Shown here piece by piece: positions 52,696 to 61,211 of a stretch of DNA of 64,000 nucleotides. The position numbers and the translations under genes were made by a program. The stretch's first letter is position 1; each line of letters starts with the position of its first letter. The notes under the pieces were generated by a model that saw nothing but the letters and a program-made list of their open reading frames with translations, was not told where the DNA came from and made no database searches. Origin of the DNA: Parasegetibacter sp. NRK P23 (GTDB lineage Bacteria; Bacteroidota; Bacteroidia; Chitinophagales; Chitinophagaceae); NCBI RefSeq assembly GCF_023721715.1, contig NZ_JAMDLG010000001.1, positions 995,889 through 1,059,888 of the forward strand, in the 5' to 3' direction.

Positions 52696-53817
52696 TTAAG
52701 CGGCTTTTAATATAGTCTCGATAATGAGCTGTTGTTCCTGCGCGGTGAGCTCATAGAATAAAGGAAGCCTGAGTAAAGTGTCGGAATAAAAATCAGACCA
52801 GGGTAATTCAGCACCAGTATGTTTAGAAGTATAATATGGACTTTTGTGCAGGCTCAGGTAATGGAAAACGGCCCAGGCTCCGGCACTTTTCAAAGCTTCA
52901 ATTAACCGCCCTCTCTGCTCCAGGTCCGAACACACAAGGTAAAACATATGTGCATTGTTCGTACTGCCCTCAATGAAATGAGGGAACTTTATTCCTTTCT
53001 GGGGCAACTGCCCGTACAATCCATCCCAATACCTTTGCCAGATAGCCTTTCTTTTTTCCTGTATGGCATCCAGTTGTTCAAGCTGTGCATACAGAAACGC
53101 GGAAATCACTTCAGAAGGAAGAAACGAGGAGCCTATATCCACCCATCCGTATTTATCCACTTCACCCCTGAAAAATGCCGAACGATTAGTCCCTTTTTCC
53201 CGGATAATTTCAGCTCTCTCCCTGAAACGCTCATCATTAATAATCAGCATTCCACCTTCGCCCGAAATAATATTTTTAGTTTCATGAAACGAGAAAGCGC
53301 CAAGGTGGCCTATTCCTCCCAAAGGCTTCCCCTTATAGTAACCATCTATGGCCTGCGCCGCATCTTCCACTACCCAAAGACCGTACTTATCCGCCAGATC
53401 CATAATGCCGTCCATTTCGCACGCTATGCCCGCATAATGCACCGGCACAATGGCTTTTGTGCGGTCCGAAATCAATGGTTCAAGTAAGGCAACATTCATG
53501 TTAGGATTTTCGCTTCCACTATCTGCGAAAATGATCTTAGCGCCTCTGAGGGCAAAAGCATTAGCGGTGGAAACAAAAGTGTAGGAAGGCATAATCACCT
53601 CATCACCCGGCTGAATATCTATCAATATCGCCGCCATTTCCAATGCATCAGTACAAGAGGTAGTGAGCAGGCACTTTCCAAAGCCATAACGCTCCTCGAA
53701 AAACCGGTGGCATTTTTTGGTGAATATTCCATCACCTGAAATTTTGCCCGATTGTACCGCCTCCTGAATATATTGCGTTTCTAACCCAGTTAAATATGGC
53801 TTGTTAAATGGAATCAT
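52696..53817 (-). CDS. wecE: dTDP-4-amino-4,6-dideoxygalactose transaminase (DegT/DnrJ/EryC1/StrS family)
   Basis: 373 residues. IPFNKPYLTGLETQYIQEAV opens the protein in the way typical of WecE (RffA); the PLP lysine lies in FSFHETKNIISGEGG and the cofactor-binding region in VVEDAAQAIDG. WecE aminates dTDP-4-keto-6-deoxyglucose to dTDP-Fuc4N using glutamate. The keto-sugar would come from RmlA and RmlB, which are not in the window. The acetyltransferase gene just upstream overlaps it by 4 bp and could acetylate the new amine. Downstream lies the GT56 enzyme that would use the product. Confidence 0.92.
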   Translation of the reverse strand: MIPFNKPYLTGLETQYIQEAVQSGKISGDGIFTKKCHRFFEERYGFGKCLLTTSCTDALEMAAILIDIQPGDEVIMPSYTFVSTANAFALRGAKIIFADSGSENPNMNVALLEPLISDRTKAIVPVHYAGIACEMDGIMDLADKYGLWVVEDAAQAIDGYYKGKPLGGIGHLGAFSFHETKNIISGEGGMLIINDERFRERAEIIREKGTNRSAFFRGEVDKYGWVDIGSSFLPSEVISAFLYAQLEQLDAIQEKRKAIWQRYWDGLYGQLPQKGIKFPHFIEGSTNNAHMFYLVCSDLEQRGRLIEALKSAGAWAVFHYLSLHKSPYYTSKHTGAELPWSDFYSDTLLRLPLFYELTAQEQQLIIETILKAA

Positions 53818-54452
53818 ATTGGTTTTTTAAAGTTAGCGGGTACGCCTACATACAGACCCGGGGTTAATATATCGTTGATAACAACTGCCCCGGCGCCTGT
53901 CCTGATGCCTGCACCAACACGGATATTATCAATTAAAATTGTACCTATTCCCAAACTCACGCCTCTTTCAACATGAACAAACCCTGCTACCCGAACACCT
54001 GGTGATAAAAAAGAGTGTGTGCCAATACTACTATCATGCGCAATAACGCAGCCTGTATTCAGCACAACATTGTTTCCAATCTCCACGCCCATATCCAACG
54101 TGCATCCGGGGTAAACAACCGAGCCGGTCCCCACCTTACAACTCCTGTCCACATAACAACTGCTGTGAATAATTGTCCCGAATGGAACAGATGCCGCAAA
54201 CCGGTCATATAAACCAGATCTTACAGCAAAATGTTTGTATCCGATTCCTATCATCAGCACATCAAATCCATTTTCCCTGAAAACCTGTTCAACATCGTCA
54301 ACACCTCCCAATATCGGATACCCATGCTTCAGGATACCCTTTTGCTGAAAATCATCAAAAAACCCTGCTACCTGGTAGTGGTTATCCGAACTGGCATGAT
54401 AAGCGATTTGCTGCCCAAGGTCACCTGATCCTATAATAGCCAGTCTTTTCAT
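53814..54452 (-). CDS. NeuD/PglD-like sugar acyltransferase (left-handed beta-helix)
   Basis: 212 residues. An N-terminal Rossmann-like part (LAIIGSGDLGQQIAYHA) that binds a nucleotide sugar is followed by hexapeptide repeats with the catalytic His in NTGCVIAHDSSIG. In PglD the same architecture N-acetylates UDP-4-amino sugars; in NeuD it O-acetylates sialic acid. Being fused by a 4-bp overlap to wecE, it is most likely the enzyme that acetylates dTDP-Fuc4N to dTDP-Fuc4NAc (inference), in place of WecD, which belongs to another fold. Confidence 0.87.
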   Translation of the reverse strand: MKRLAIIGSGDLGQQIAYHASSDNHYQVAGFFDDFQQKGILKHGYPILGGVDDVEQVFRENGFDVLMIGIGYKHFAVRSGLYDRFAASVPFGTIIHSSCYVDRSCKVGTGSVVYPGCTLDMGVEIGNNVVLNTGCVIAHDSSIGTHSFLSPGVRVAGFVHVERGVSLGIGTILIDNIRVGAGIRTGAGAVVINDILTPGLYVGVPANFKKPI

Positions 54453-55087
54453 ATCAGGTTTATCAGTTGTTTCATGTTTGAAATTCTGGTTAAACCACTG
54501 TTGGGGTAAATCCCCGGCCGATCAATGAGTATGGCCCTGATACCCATTTGTAGGGCCGGAACAATGTCTAACCGAACAGAGTCCCCCACATATACCAGTT
54601 CCCCGGGTTCACACCCTGCTGACTCAACCATGATTTTAAAGAAAGCAGGGTCGGGCTTCCGAATCCCCTTAAGCTGAGACCCAAGTATCCAGGAAAAATG
54701 AGAATTTACGTGTTCTTTTAGTTTTTCAGGAAGCGTAATGTCCCAGTTAGACAATATCCCTTTGGGCAAATTGATTTCACGCAGCGCATCAATATCCGGG
54801 AATCCTGCCCAGGGCAGGTAAGTGCAGGCTTCAAACAGTTCCGTCACTATTTTTTCGTCGGGAACGATCCCCAGCAGATAAAGCAACTCCGTGTTAAAGT
54901 GCATATAGAAGGCTCTGGAAGTCTGGTCCGGAAAAATAATAACTTCTGACAGCAACCTGTGCTTTCGCTCAAGTTCCTCATGAGAAACATTATAACCATG
55001 CTTTCTTAATACTTCTTCCATCCTGGGGTAAAGGTCAGGTTTGTAGAGAAGCGTATTGGCCACATCAAAAAAAACGACTTTGCTCAT
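54449..55087 (-). CDS. HAD-family hydrolase
   Basis: 212 residues with the HAD Rossmann fold and helical cap. Motif I is VVFFDVANTLLY: the nucleophile Asp is present but the acid/base Asp two residues later is Ala, as in dehalogenase-like members and some phosphatases that use another residue. Motif II is GILSNWD, the motif III lysine lies in KGIRKPDPAFF, and motif IV is VYVGDSVRLDI. The gene sits between an ATP-grasp gene and an acyltransferase gene, overlapping the latter by 4 bp. A role as a sugar phosphatase is plausible but unproven. Confidence 0.87.
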   Translation of the reverse strand: MSKVVFFDVANTLLYKPDLYPRMEEVLRKHGYNVSHEELERKHRLLSEVIIFPDQTSRAFYMHFNTELLYLLGIVPDEKIVTELFEACTYLPWAGFPDIDALREINLPKGILSNWDITLPEKLKEHVNSHFSWILGSQLKGIRKPDPAFFKIMVESAGCEPGELVYVGDSVRLDIVPALQMGIRAILIDRPGIYPNSGLTRISNMKQLINLI

Positions 55088-55088
55088 C

Positions 55089-56054
55089 TTAACGGATATA
55101 AAACTTATCTTCTTTATTCGTGATGTCCGAGAGTTTCATACCGGGATAGATAATATCGAGGATCACCCTGAGCGCCGTGCCGGCAACAACTTCAGGCTGC
55201 GCTGGTACCTCGTTCAGAAGATATTCCTGAACAGTATAAGCCACATCTTTAAAGCCGAATTGTGATCTTACGGAATTCGTGCCGGAAATCCGGCAGTTTA
55301 TCTCAAAAGGAATGATTCCCTTATCGGTTACTCTGGATTGAATATTGCACGAACCCCTGAAAGGGAAATGACGCAACATTCTCTCGATCAAAGGCTTGAG
55401 TTCAGGATCATACATCGTTGTCACTTCCGCTTTCGCGGTATTTCCCTGTTCCAGTTCCCTGACAAAAGTGATAAACCCATGAAGCTGGCCATCTTTCTTC
55501 GTGTAAAAAGTAGTGGTAATCTCAGGGCCATCCAGGTATTCCTGAACTACATAGGTGTCATCAAACCCTGCAGGCTGAGGTGGGTTAACAAAAATGTTCC
55601 TGGATCCGCGTCCTTCCCGTGGCTTAAGCACACACCCTTTAAACTGACCCTTATATTCAGAAGGCAAACATGAAGCGGCAAAAGGGATATTGAACTGTTC
55701 AAAGGCCTTAAAATTAAGAAACTTGTCTAAACACATTTTCGTAACTACCGCCGGTGAAGCAGCAACAGGACAATCAAATTCGTGTTGTGCCTCCGCCAGA
55801 TAGAAAGCCTCATAATCCGTTGAAGGAATAATAATACCAATATCCTCTTTAAGACAAATATCCTTGATGGCCTGAATATAGCTTTCTTCATAGGCATAGG
55901 GAACCGTGTACACGCGATCACACATGTAATTGCCCGCACTAACCTGAACAACATTTACCCCGATCAACTTTGTCCCTAAACCCAAATCAAGGACGTTTCT
56001 TAGAATTCCCTGTCCAACTACACCACCAATTCCTGTAATCAAAATATTTTTCAT
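55089..56054 (-). CDS. ATP-grasp ligase-like protein
   Basis: 321 residues. The N-terminus ILITGIGGVVGQGILRNVL resembles the pre-ATP-grasp domain of carbamoyl-phosphate-synthase-like ligases, and the ATP-grasp core is seen in GCVLKPREGRGSRNIFV, YVVQEYLDGPEITTTFY and IIPFEINCRISGTNSVR. Such enzymes activate a carboxylate with ATP and join it to an amine. In this operon possible partners are the uronic acid made by the TviB-type enzyme or the 4-amino group of Fuc4N, but no substrate can be assigned. It overlaps the epimerase gene by 4 bp and is 1 bp from the HAD gene. Confidence 0.85.
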   Translation of the reverse strand: MKNILITGIGGVVGQGILRNVLDLGLGTKLIGVNVVQVSAGNYMCDRVYTVPYAYEESYIQAIKDICLKEDIGIIIPSTDYEAFYLAEAQHEFDCPVAASPAVVTKMCLDKFLNFKAFEQFNIPFAASCLPSEYKGQFKGCVLKPREGRGSRNIFVNPPQPAGFDDTYVVQEYLDGPEITTTFYTKKDGQLHGFITFVRELEQGNTAKAEVTTMYDPELKPLIERMLRHFPFRGSCNIQSRVTDKGIIPFEINCRISGTNSVRSQFGFKDVAYTVQEYLLNEVPAQPEVVAGTALRVILDIIYPGMKLSDITNKEDKFYIR

Positions 56055-56923
56055 ACCAACATAGATGTTATGGTTTGTTCAAGTGTTATCTCTGGGCTAT
56101 AGCCCAGTAATTCATATTCTTTTTCAGCATCGTACTCAAAGGAAGGAGAATGGTCGACTCCGGAAAATTCAATGTCCGCGCCGGTTAGTGAAGCTATGTA
56201 TTCCGCAACAGCAAGGTTCGAATAAGCCCTGGCACCCACTCCAAGTGTTGCTATGCACATCGCTGAAGTACCACACCTCATACATAAACGCACAGCATCC
56301 TGCACATCAATATAATTCTGCCTCCTTTCACCACTGCCCCAGATATTGATAATGCCATTTCCTTTCGCCTGTTGCACCATTTTGGGCAGCATTGAGACCG
56401 GCCTCATTCCCTTTCCTACAATTGAAGAAAACCTGATCACGGCATAATTCCGGTGGTTTCTTACAATTACTTCACCAGCTATTTTTGAAAGCCCGTAATA
56501 ATCCGGATTGTTGAATGGATGACTGATGGATATCGGCAAATACAATGGCTGACCAAAAACGGAAACACTGGAGGCGAAAACGAAGCGCGCTTCGGGGTAA
56601 AGACTTACCAGTTCGCCCGTCAGCAAGATGTTGGATAAGTAAAATTCAGGATCAGGCAAGTGAAACCTTCCGTATGGTACAAAAGAAGCGAGGTGGAAGA
56701 TGATATCAATCTGTTCAAAACCGGCTTTCAGTAACTTAATATCTGTAAAATGCAGGCCATAATCAGTTTCAGTGCTTTCCAATGGCTTTCTTCCAAGGGT
56801 AAGAATATTGGTATAGCCCGCCTCTATGAGCGCTGCTCTAAGATTACGCGCCAGAAAACCTCCCGCACCAGTAATCAGTACAGTTTCTTTGAGCGCATTG
56901 TCATGAAGAGGTGAGTTATACAT
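56051..56923 (-). CDS. NAD-dependent epimerase/dehydratase family protein
   Basis: 290 residues, extended short-chain dehydrogenase fold. NAD binding is at VLITGAGGFLARNLRAAL and the active-site tyrosine and lysine are in PDYYGLSKIAGE. It is shorter than most sugar epimerases (about 310-350). The reaction could be 4-epimerisation or 4-reduction of a nucleotide sugar; the substrate is not evident. It lies 4 bp after the HTTM gene and overlaps the ATP-grasp gene by 4 bp. Confidence 0.87.
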   Translation of the reverse strand: MYNSPLHDNALKETVLITGAGGFLARNLRAALIEAGYTNILTLGRKPLESTETDYGLHFTDIKLLKAGFEQIDIIFHLASFVPYGRFHLPDPEFYLSNILLTGELVSLYPEARFVFASSVSVFGQPLYLPISISHPFNNPDYYGLSKIAGEVIVRNHRNYAVIRFSSIVGKGMRPVSMLPKMVQQAKGNGIINIWGSGERRQNYIDVQDAVRLCMRCGTSAMCIATLGVGARAYSNLAVAEYIASLTGADIEFSGVDHSPSFEYDAEKEYELLGYSPEITLEQTITSMLV

Positions 56924-56927
56924 TAAA

Positions 56928-58793
56928 CTATATGCTTTCTACATCTTTTACTTTTAAAATAAACTTCTGCTTCTCCCAAAATCCAGTTCCAGCCTCTATC
57001 CATTGCTGGTTTCTTTGCGATTTAAGAAAGCCCTTTTCCCACGATTGCGGGGTACGTATTTTTTTTACCCATACAATAAATTTTGCGCCATCAACCGGCA
57101 TGTCATTTTTAATCAGCCAATAAGCCGTAAAATCCCGGAATCCACTCAACAGATTGTCTTCATTTACGGAAGGGCCGTTGATCCTAAAAGACCATTTGGC
57201 CCATGTTGGTCCTGAAAGTAGACATCCTGGTCTGCCGTCTTTTTCGATAATGGGGAGCCATTTCCGTTCTCCGTTTTCTCCGATAAATTCAAGTGCAATA
57301 ATATGATTGTACCCTTCAAAATGGCTATCCAGAAAAACGGAATGACCAGTAATACCGAAATATGTTTTCGAAAATTTCTGACTTTCCCAACTTATATTCT
57401 TTAATAATTTGCCAACAAAAGTATTTTCTATTCCTGCGCTCTTCACGACCCTTGTAATAAGAGGAGACCTGTACGTGGATATTACCTGAAGCATTGTAAG
57501 CACAAGGAATGCTGATCCTACCAGATAAGTCTTCCATATTGCAACATCAGCAACAGCTATTTGATCTGCTGGGACAACCTCCTTACGGGAGAAGTTGCTG
57601 CCAGCGGGCGGATTGGAAGATTGACCAAGTTTACAGAAAATCGAACCGGCAACATGAGCTACTCCAGGTAGAAATAATAGGAGGCCCGGCAAGAACAAGC
57701 CGGGTACAAAAAGACAAGCTTTTCTGAATGCCTTGAATCCGGACAACGTATGACCATTCGAAACCGTTGACAGGATAAAAACAGGGTTGCTCTTGCCCCC
57801 GTCCCCGTCATCGACTTCCTGCGATGCGCCATTTTGCGCCACATTCAATTTAAAAACATCAAATACATCGAAAAAGGACAAAGTAATCGCGCATTTGCGC
57901 AAAAAAGTATTTTGTTCCTTGAAAGTGAGTGAAAATTTCGGAGTATCAGCCTTTAAACGAGCAAACAATCTTCTCCAGAATGAAGCCGGAATAAGCAAGA
58001 GATAAAAGGCGATAACGCCTAATGCAAACCATGGAATAGGGAATACCAATAAAATGCCCAGATGCAGACAGATCCCAATCACAAAAAGATATGGCCAGAA
58101 CTTTCTAAATCCAAACAGGAAGAGAAAAACGACTTCGAAGAAAAGGGTAAGATATCCAAGAAAAATAACGACTGCCTTTTGATCCAGCAGCCATTGATAA
58201 TCCAAAAAAGCGACCTGAGGCACGGATGCGGGAAGCCAAAGACCTAAGCCATTCCTCCAAAGAGAAGAATCAAATTTAAAGAACACGGAATCAAAATAAA
58301 CGAATGCGATCCCAATCAAAACGAGTGCATGGTAATTGAGGACTGAAACCCTGGAGTTGTTGGGTGGAAAAGCTGGCGACCAGGAAGTTTTTAGTCGGGT
58401 TCTTAATACGTCAATCGAATAACAGGAAGAAGTATTAACAAAGATCAGCAAAGCGTTAATCCCCATATAGAGATAAAACATATGATACTCATACGTTTTT
58501 AAAGTCGCTATAAAAACTATGGAAAACAAATAATTCAAAAGAGCGGCCTGCCTGGTGAAGCAGCCAAACATCAGGAATACTATCGCAATCATCCAGCAGA
58601 TCATAGCTGGTGTTGTATCCATGTCTGATGGCTCAATAAAAGGCACTTTATCGAAAATAAGGTGGCGAAAATTAAAGAGTTGTGCTACTTCGCAGAGAAA
58701 AACCATTGAATACACAATCCTGAATACGCCGAGTCCTTCTCCACCTGTTTTTTTATTGATAAGGCGCCGGATGAAAGAAAAATACCGCTCCAT
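56928..58793 (-). CDS. HTTM-domain membrane protein (gamma-carboxylase-like superfamily)
   Basis: 621 residues. The first 280 residues hold about eight membrane helices with features of HTTM proteins: GLGVFRIVYSMVFLCEVAQL, the YEYHMFYLYMGINALLIF helix and LWRNGLGLWLPASVPQV. HTTM is the membrane part shared with vitamin-K-dependent gamma-carboxylases; bacterial members are mostly uncharacterised. A middle insert (about 285-425) with further hydrophobic stretches and a soluble C-terminus of about 170 residues follow. The gene lies directly after wzc at the head of the sugar-modification genes, so it may modify or move the polymer, but this is not known. Confidence 0.82.
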   Translation of the reverse strand: MERYFSFIRRLINKKTGGEGLGVFRIVYSMVFLCEVAQLFNFRHLIFDKVPFIEPSDMDTTPAMICWMIAIVFLMFGCFTRQAALLNYLFSIVFIATLKTYEYHMFYLYMGINALLIFVNTSSCYSIDVLRTRLKTSWSPAFPPNNSRVSVLNYHALVLIGIAFVYFDSVFFKFDSSLWRNGLGLWLPASVPQVAFLDYQWLLDQKAVVIFLGYLTLFFEVVFLFLFGFRKFWPYLFVIGICLHLGILLVFPIPWFALGVIAFYLLLIPASFWRRLFARLKADTPKFSLTFKEQNTFLRKCAITLSFFDVFDVFKLNVAQNGASQEVDDGDGGKSNPVFILSTVSNGHTLSGFKAFRKACLFVPGLFLPGLLLFLPGVAHVAGSIFCKLGQSSNPPAGSNFSRKEVVPADQIAVADVAIWKTYLVGSAFLVLTMLQVISTYRSPLITRVVKSAGIENTFVGKLLKNISWESQKFSKTYFGITGHSVFLDSHFEGYNHIIALEFIGENGERKWLPIIEKDGRPGCLLSGPTWAKWSFRINGPSVNEDNLLSGFRDFTAYWLIKNDMPVDGAKFIVWVKKIRTPQSWEKGFLKSQRNQQWIEAGTGFWEKQKFILKVKDVESI

Positions 58794-58825
58794 AAATTAA
58801 AATATATTCAGCTGTGTATTAATAC

Positions 58826-61195
58826 TTACTTTCTTCTCAAAGACCAGCGCAACTTCCGTTGTTGCTTCTCTTCATCAAAATAGCCGGATGACTTTCCATA
58901 CCCGTAGCCGTAACCATAGCCATACCCATAGCCGTAACCGTAGCCGCCTTCAGCCTTAACGTCATTCACGACAACAGACATTTTGGGAAGCTTTTTGCCT
59001 GAATACAGCCCTTCAATCAGTTCTGTCATCCGTTTAAAAGTATATTTCTGCCGAACGATGTATAAGGTCGCATCCGCATACTGTGCAAGGGTTATTGCAT
59101 CACTCACCATTCCAACCGGCGCGGAATCAATCAACACCACATCAAACTCATTTTTCACCCACTTGAACAACTCCTGCATTTTAGGCATCAGCAACATTTC
59201 AGCGGGATTCGGAGGAATTATGCCACAGGGAAGAATAAACAACCCATCCACTTCTTTTACCGGCACAATTAACGATGCCAGATTTTCTTCTGTAATAAGG
59301 TATGAACTCAACCCTCTTTTTGTTTGGATGCCAAGGTTTACGGCCACCTTAGGTTTCCGGATATCGAACTCCAATACCAAAGTTTTTTTCCCGCTCAATG
59401 CAAACGCTGCTCCCACATTGGTACTGATAAATGATTTTCCTTCCCCACTCATGGACGAGGTGATGAGGATAACGGAATGATCCACCTGTCCCAGCACATA
59501 CGACATATTTGTCCGGATGGAACGGAACTGTTCTGAAATATAACTCCTGTTGTTCCGCGTAACGATCAAGGTCTGTTGCTCTGAAGATCTTCCTACTTCA
59601 CCTATCACGGGTGTTGATGTATTACTACTAACATCGTTCCTAGTGGTTACCTTATCATTCAGCATTTCCCTTATTGCGATAATCAATAGCGGCAACACAA
59701 GTCCTACGAGAAGGAAACGCAAATAAACAGACAAAGCAATGGGTTCCACTACCCTTGGCCTTGCTGTAGCCTCTTCGAGTACATCAGAAGTTGGTAAAAC
59801 GCCGGCTGCGCCAATAGCCACCTCTTCTCTTTTGGAGAGCAGCAGCAAATAAAGTTCTTCTTTTATCTTCTGTTGCCTTTCAATATTCAATAACTTTCTT
59901 GCTTTGCCGGGTACACTCCTGGCATTCCCCTGAAGTTTGCTCATATTCTGCTGTAGCAGATTAAGACTTATATCATAGCTGTTGTTGATACTTTTTAACC
60001 CTTCCAGAATGTCCCCTCTCAATTTCTCCAACCTCGAATCAACATCTTTTATAACGGGATTTTTTTCAGGAACCGTATTCAGCAATGCCGTCCTTTCCAA
60101 CTGAAGTTGATTATACGCGGCAATCAGACTAAGAATAGTAGGCTCTTCCAGGCCAAGATTCACCGGAACCGGATCGGTCTGATTTTTCTTATTCGCTACA
60201 TAGTCTTTTAACCAGGCAAGTATTTTTTTCTTTACCAGCAGTTCGTTAATACGACTATCAATTTCCGTAATATTTGAATAGTATTGGCTGGTTTGAACAT
60301 CAAGCCCCACCGCCTGGCTGTTTTCCTGAAAAACCTGTAAATCGCCTTCTACGCCTGAAAGTTCCGTTTGTATCGAATCAAGGCGGTCTTCAATAAAACT
60401 TATGGTGTTCGACGCAATCCGGTTTTTATCCTCAATTGATCTTTCCGCGTATACTTTCATCACCATATTGACAAAATCCGAAGAAAGCAGATTGTCAGTT
60501 GACACAAATGACACTTCAACTATGTCCGCACGCTCATTGGACCTGACTACAGAAAGGGAAGAGATATATCTTTCCGCCGCATCATTTAAAGGAGCGCCTG
60601 AAATAATGAATTCCCGTGTGTTTTGACTGGAAGCAAGCCATGACGAATCAAAATTAATTCGGAAAATTCCTTTTTCATTTTTGAACGGTTGCCCGAACAA
60701 ATAGGTGGTTTTTCCTTTATTAAGTTGAAATTCCTTCGCAGTCAAAACAGTTACCTGAAACTGAAATCCCGTGGTTTCCAGTGGGCTAAGCATTTCAATC
60801 GCAATCGGTTTCTCCCTGTAAAGCAAAGTGGATTTAATATCCCCCACGGCTGAATAATTCACCTCAAGACCAAGGCGCTTCACCACATCTTTAACAAGAG
60901 AAACGGATTTTAACACCAAAATCTCATTATTAAGGTTCACCCCGCCATCGAATCCGGTTATAAGACTCTCAAACTTGTCTTCACCTCCCCCTTTTGAATT
61001 ATCATTCCTTATAATCATCATCCCTTTCGCAGAATACCTTTTGGGGGTATACCTGAGGTAGAGAAAAGATGCTAGAAAAGCCAGCAGCAAGGAAACCAAT
61101 ATCCAGGGCAGGTACCTTCTGTATCGAAGGAAAAACTCCATAGGAGTTGTTTGTCTGGTATTAACAAGACTCTTATCTATGATATTACTACTCAT
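58826..61195 (-). CDS. wzc: Polysaccharide co-polymerase with tyrosine kinase domain (Wzc type)
   Basis: 789 residues. An N-terminal Wzz-like domain follows a membrane helix (YLPWILVSLLLAFLASFLYL), then a periplasmic coiled-coil part (about 265-475), a second helix near 495-515 and a cytoplasmic BY-kinase domain with Walker A SSMSGEGKSFIS, Walker A' VLEFDIRKPK and Walker B DVVLIDSAP. The usual scattered C-terminal tyrosines are replaced by eight consecutive Tyr-Gly pairs plus one further Tyr. Wzc proteins control chain length and, through autophosphorylation, export with Wza. It lies 16 bp after wza. The CpsB-like phosphatase at 33715-34446 is the likely counterpart. Confidence 0.93.
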   Translation of the reverse strand: MSSNIIDKSLVNTRQTTPMEFFLRYRRYLPWILVSLLLAFLASFLYLRYTPKRYSAKGMMIIRNDNSKGGGEDKFESLITGFDGGVNLNNEILVLKSVSLVKDVVKRLGLEVNYSAVGDIKSTLLYREKPIAIEMLSPLETTGFQFQVTVLTAKEFQLNKGKTTYLFGQPFKNEKGIFRINFDSSWLASSQNTREFIISGAPLNDAAERYISSLSVVRSNERADIVEVSFVSTDNLLSSDFVNMVMKVYAERSIEDKNRIASNTISFIEDRLDSIQTELSGVEGDLQVFQENSQAVGLDVQTSQYYSNITEIDSRINELLVKKKILAWLKDYVANKKNQTDPVPVNLGLEEPTILSLIAAYNQLQLERTALLNTVPEKNPVIKDVDSRLEKLRGDILEGLKSINNSYDISLNLLQQNMSKLQGNARSVPGKARKLLNIERQQKIKEELYLLLLSKREEVAIGAAGVLPTSDVLEEATARPRVVEPIALSVYLRFLLVGLVLPLLIIAIREMLNDKVTTRNDVSSNTSTPVIGEVGRSSEQQTLIVTRNNRSYISEQFRSIRTNMSYVLGQVDHSVILITSSMSGEGKSFISTNVGAAFALSGKKTLVLEFDIRKPKVAVNLGIQTKRGLSSYLITEENLASLIVPVKEVDGLFILPCGIIPPNPAEMLLMPKMQELFKWVKNEFDVVLIDSAPVGMVSDAITLAQYADATLYIVRQKYTFKRMTELIEGLYSGKKLPKMSVVVNDVKAEGGYGYGYGYGYGYGYGYGKSSGYFDEEKQQRKLRWSLRRK
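58895..58942 (-). repeat. Eight tandem 6-bp units encoding the Tyr-Gly tail of Wzc
   Basis: Eight consecutive codon pairs TAY-GGN (48 bp) lie near the 3' end of wzc. The units vary at the third codon positions, so the DNA is an imperfect repeat. Its length may change by replication slippage in whole-unit steps without disturbing the frame. Confidence 0.85.
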
Positions 61196-61211
61196 GAACT
61201 AAATAAAATTA

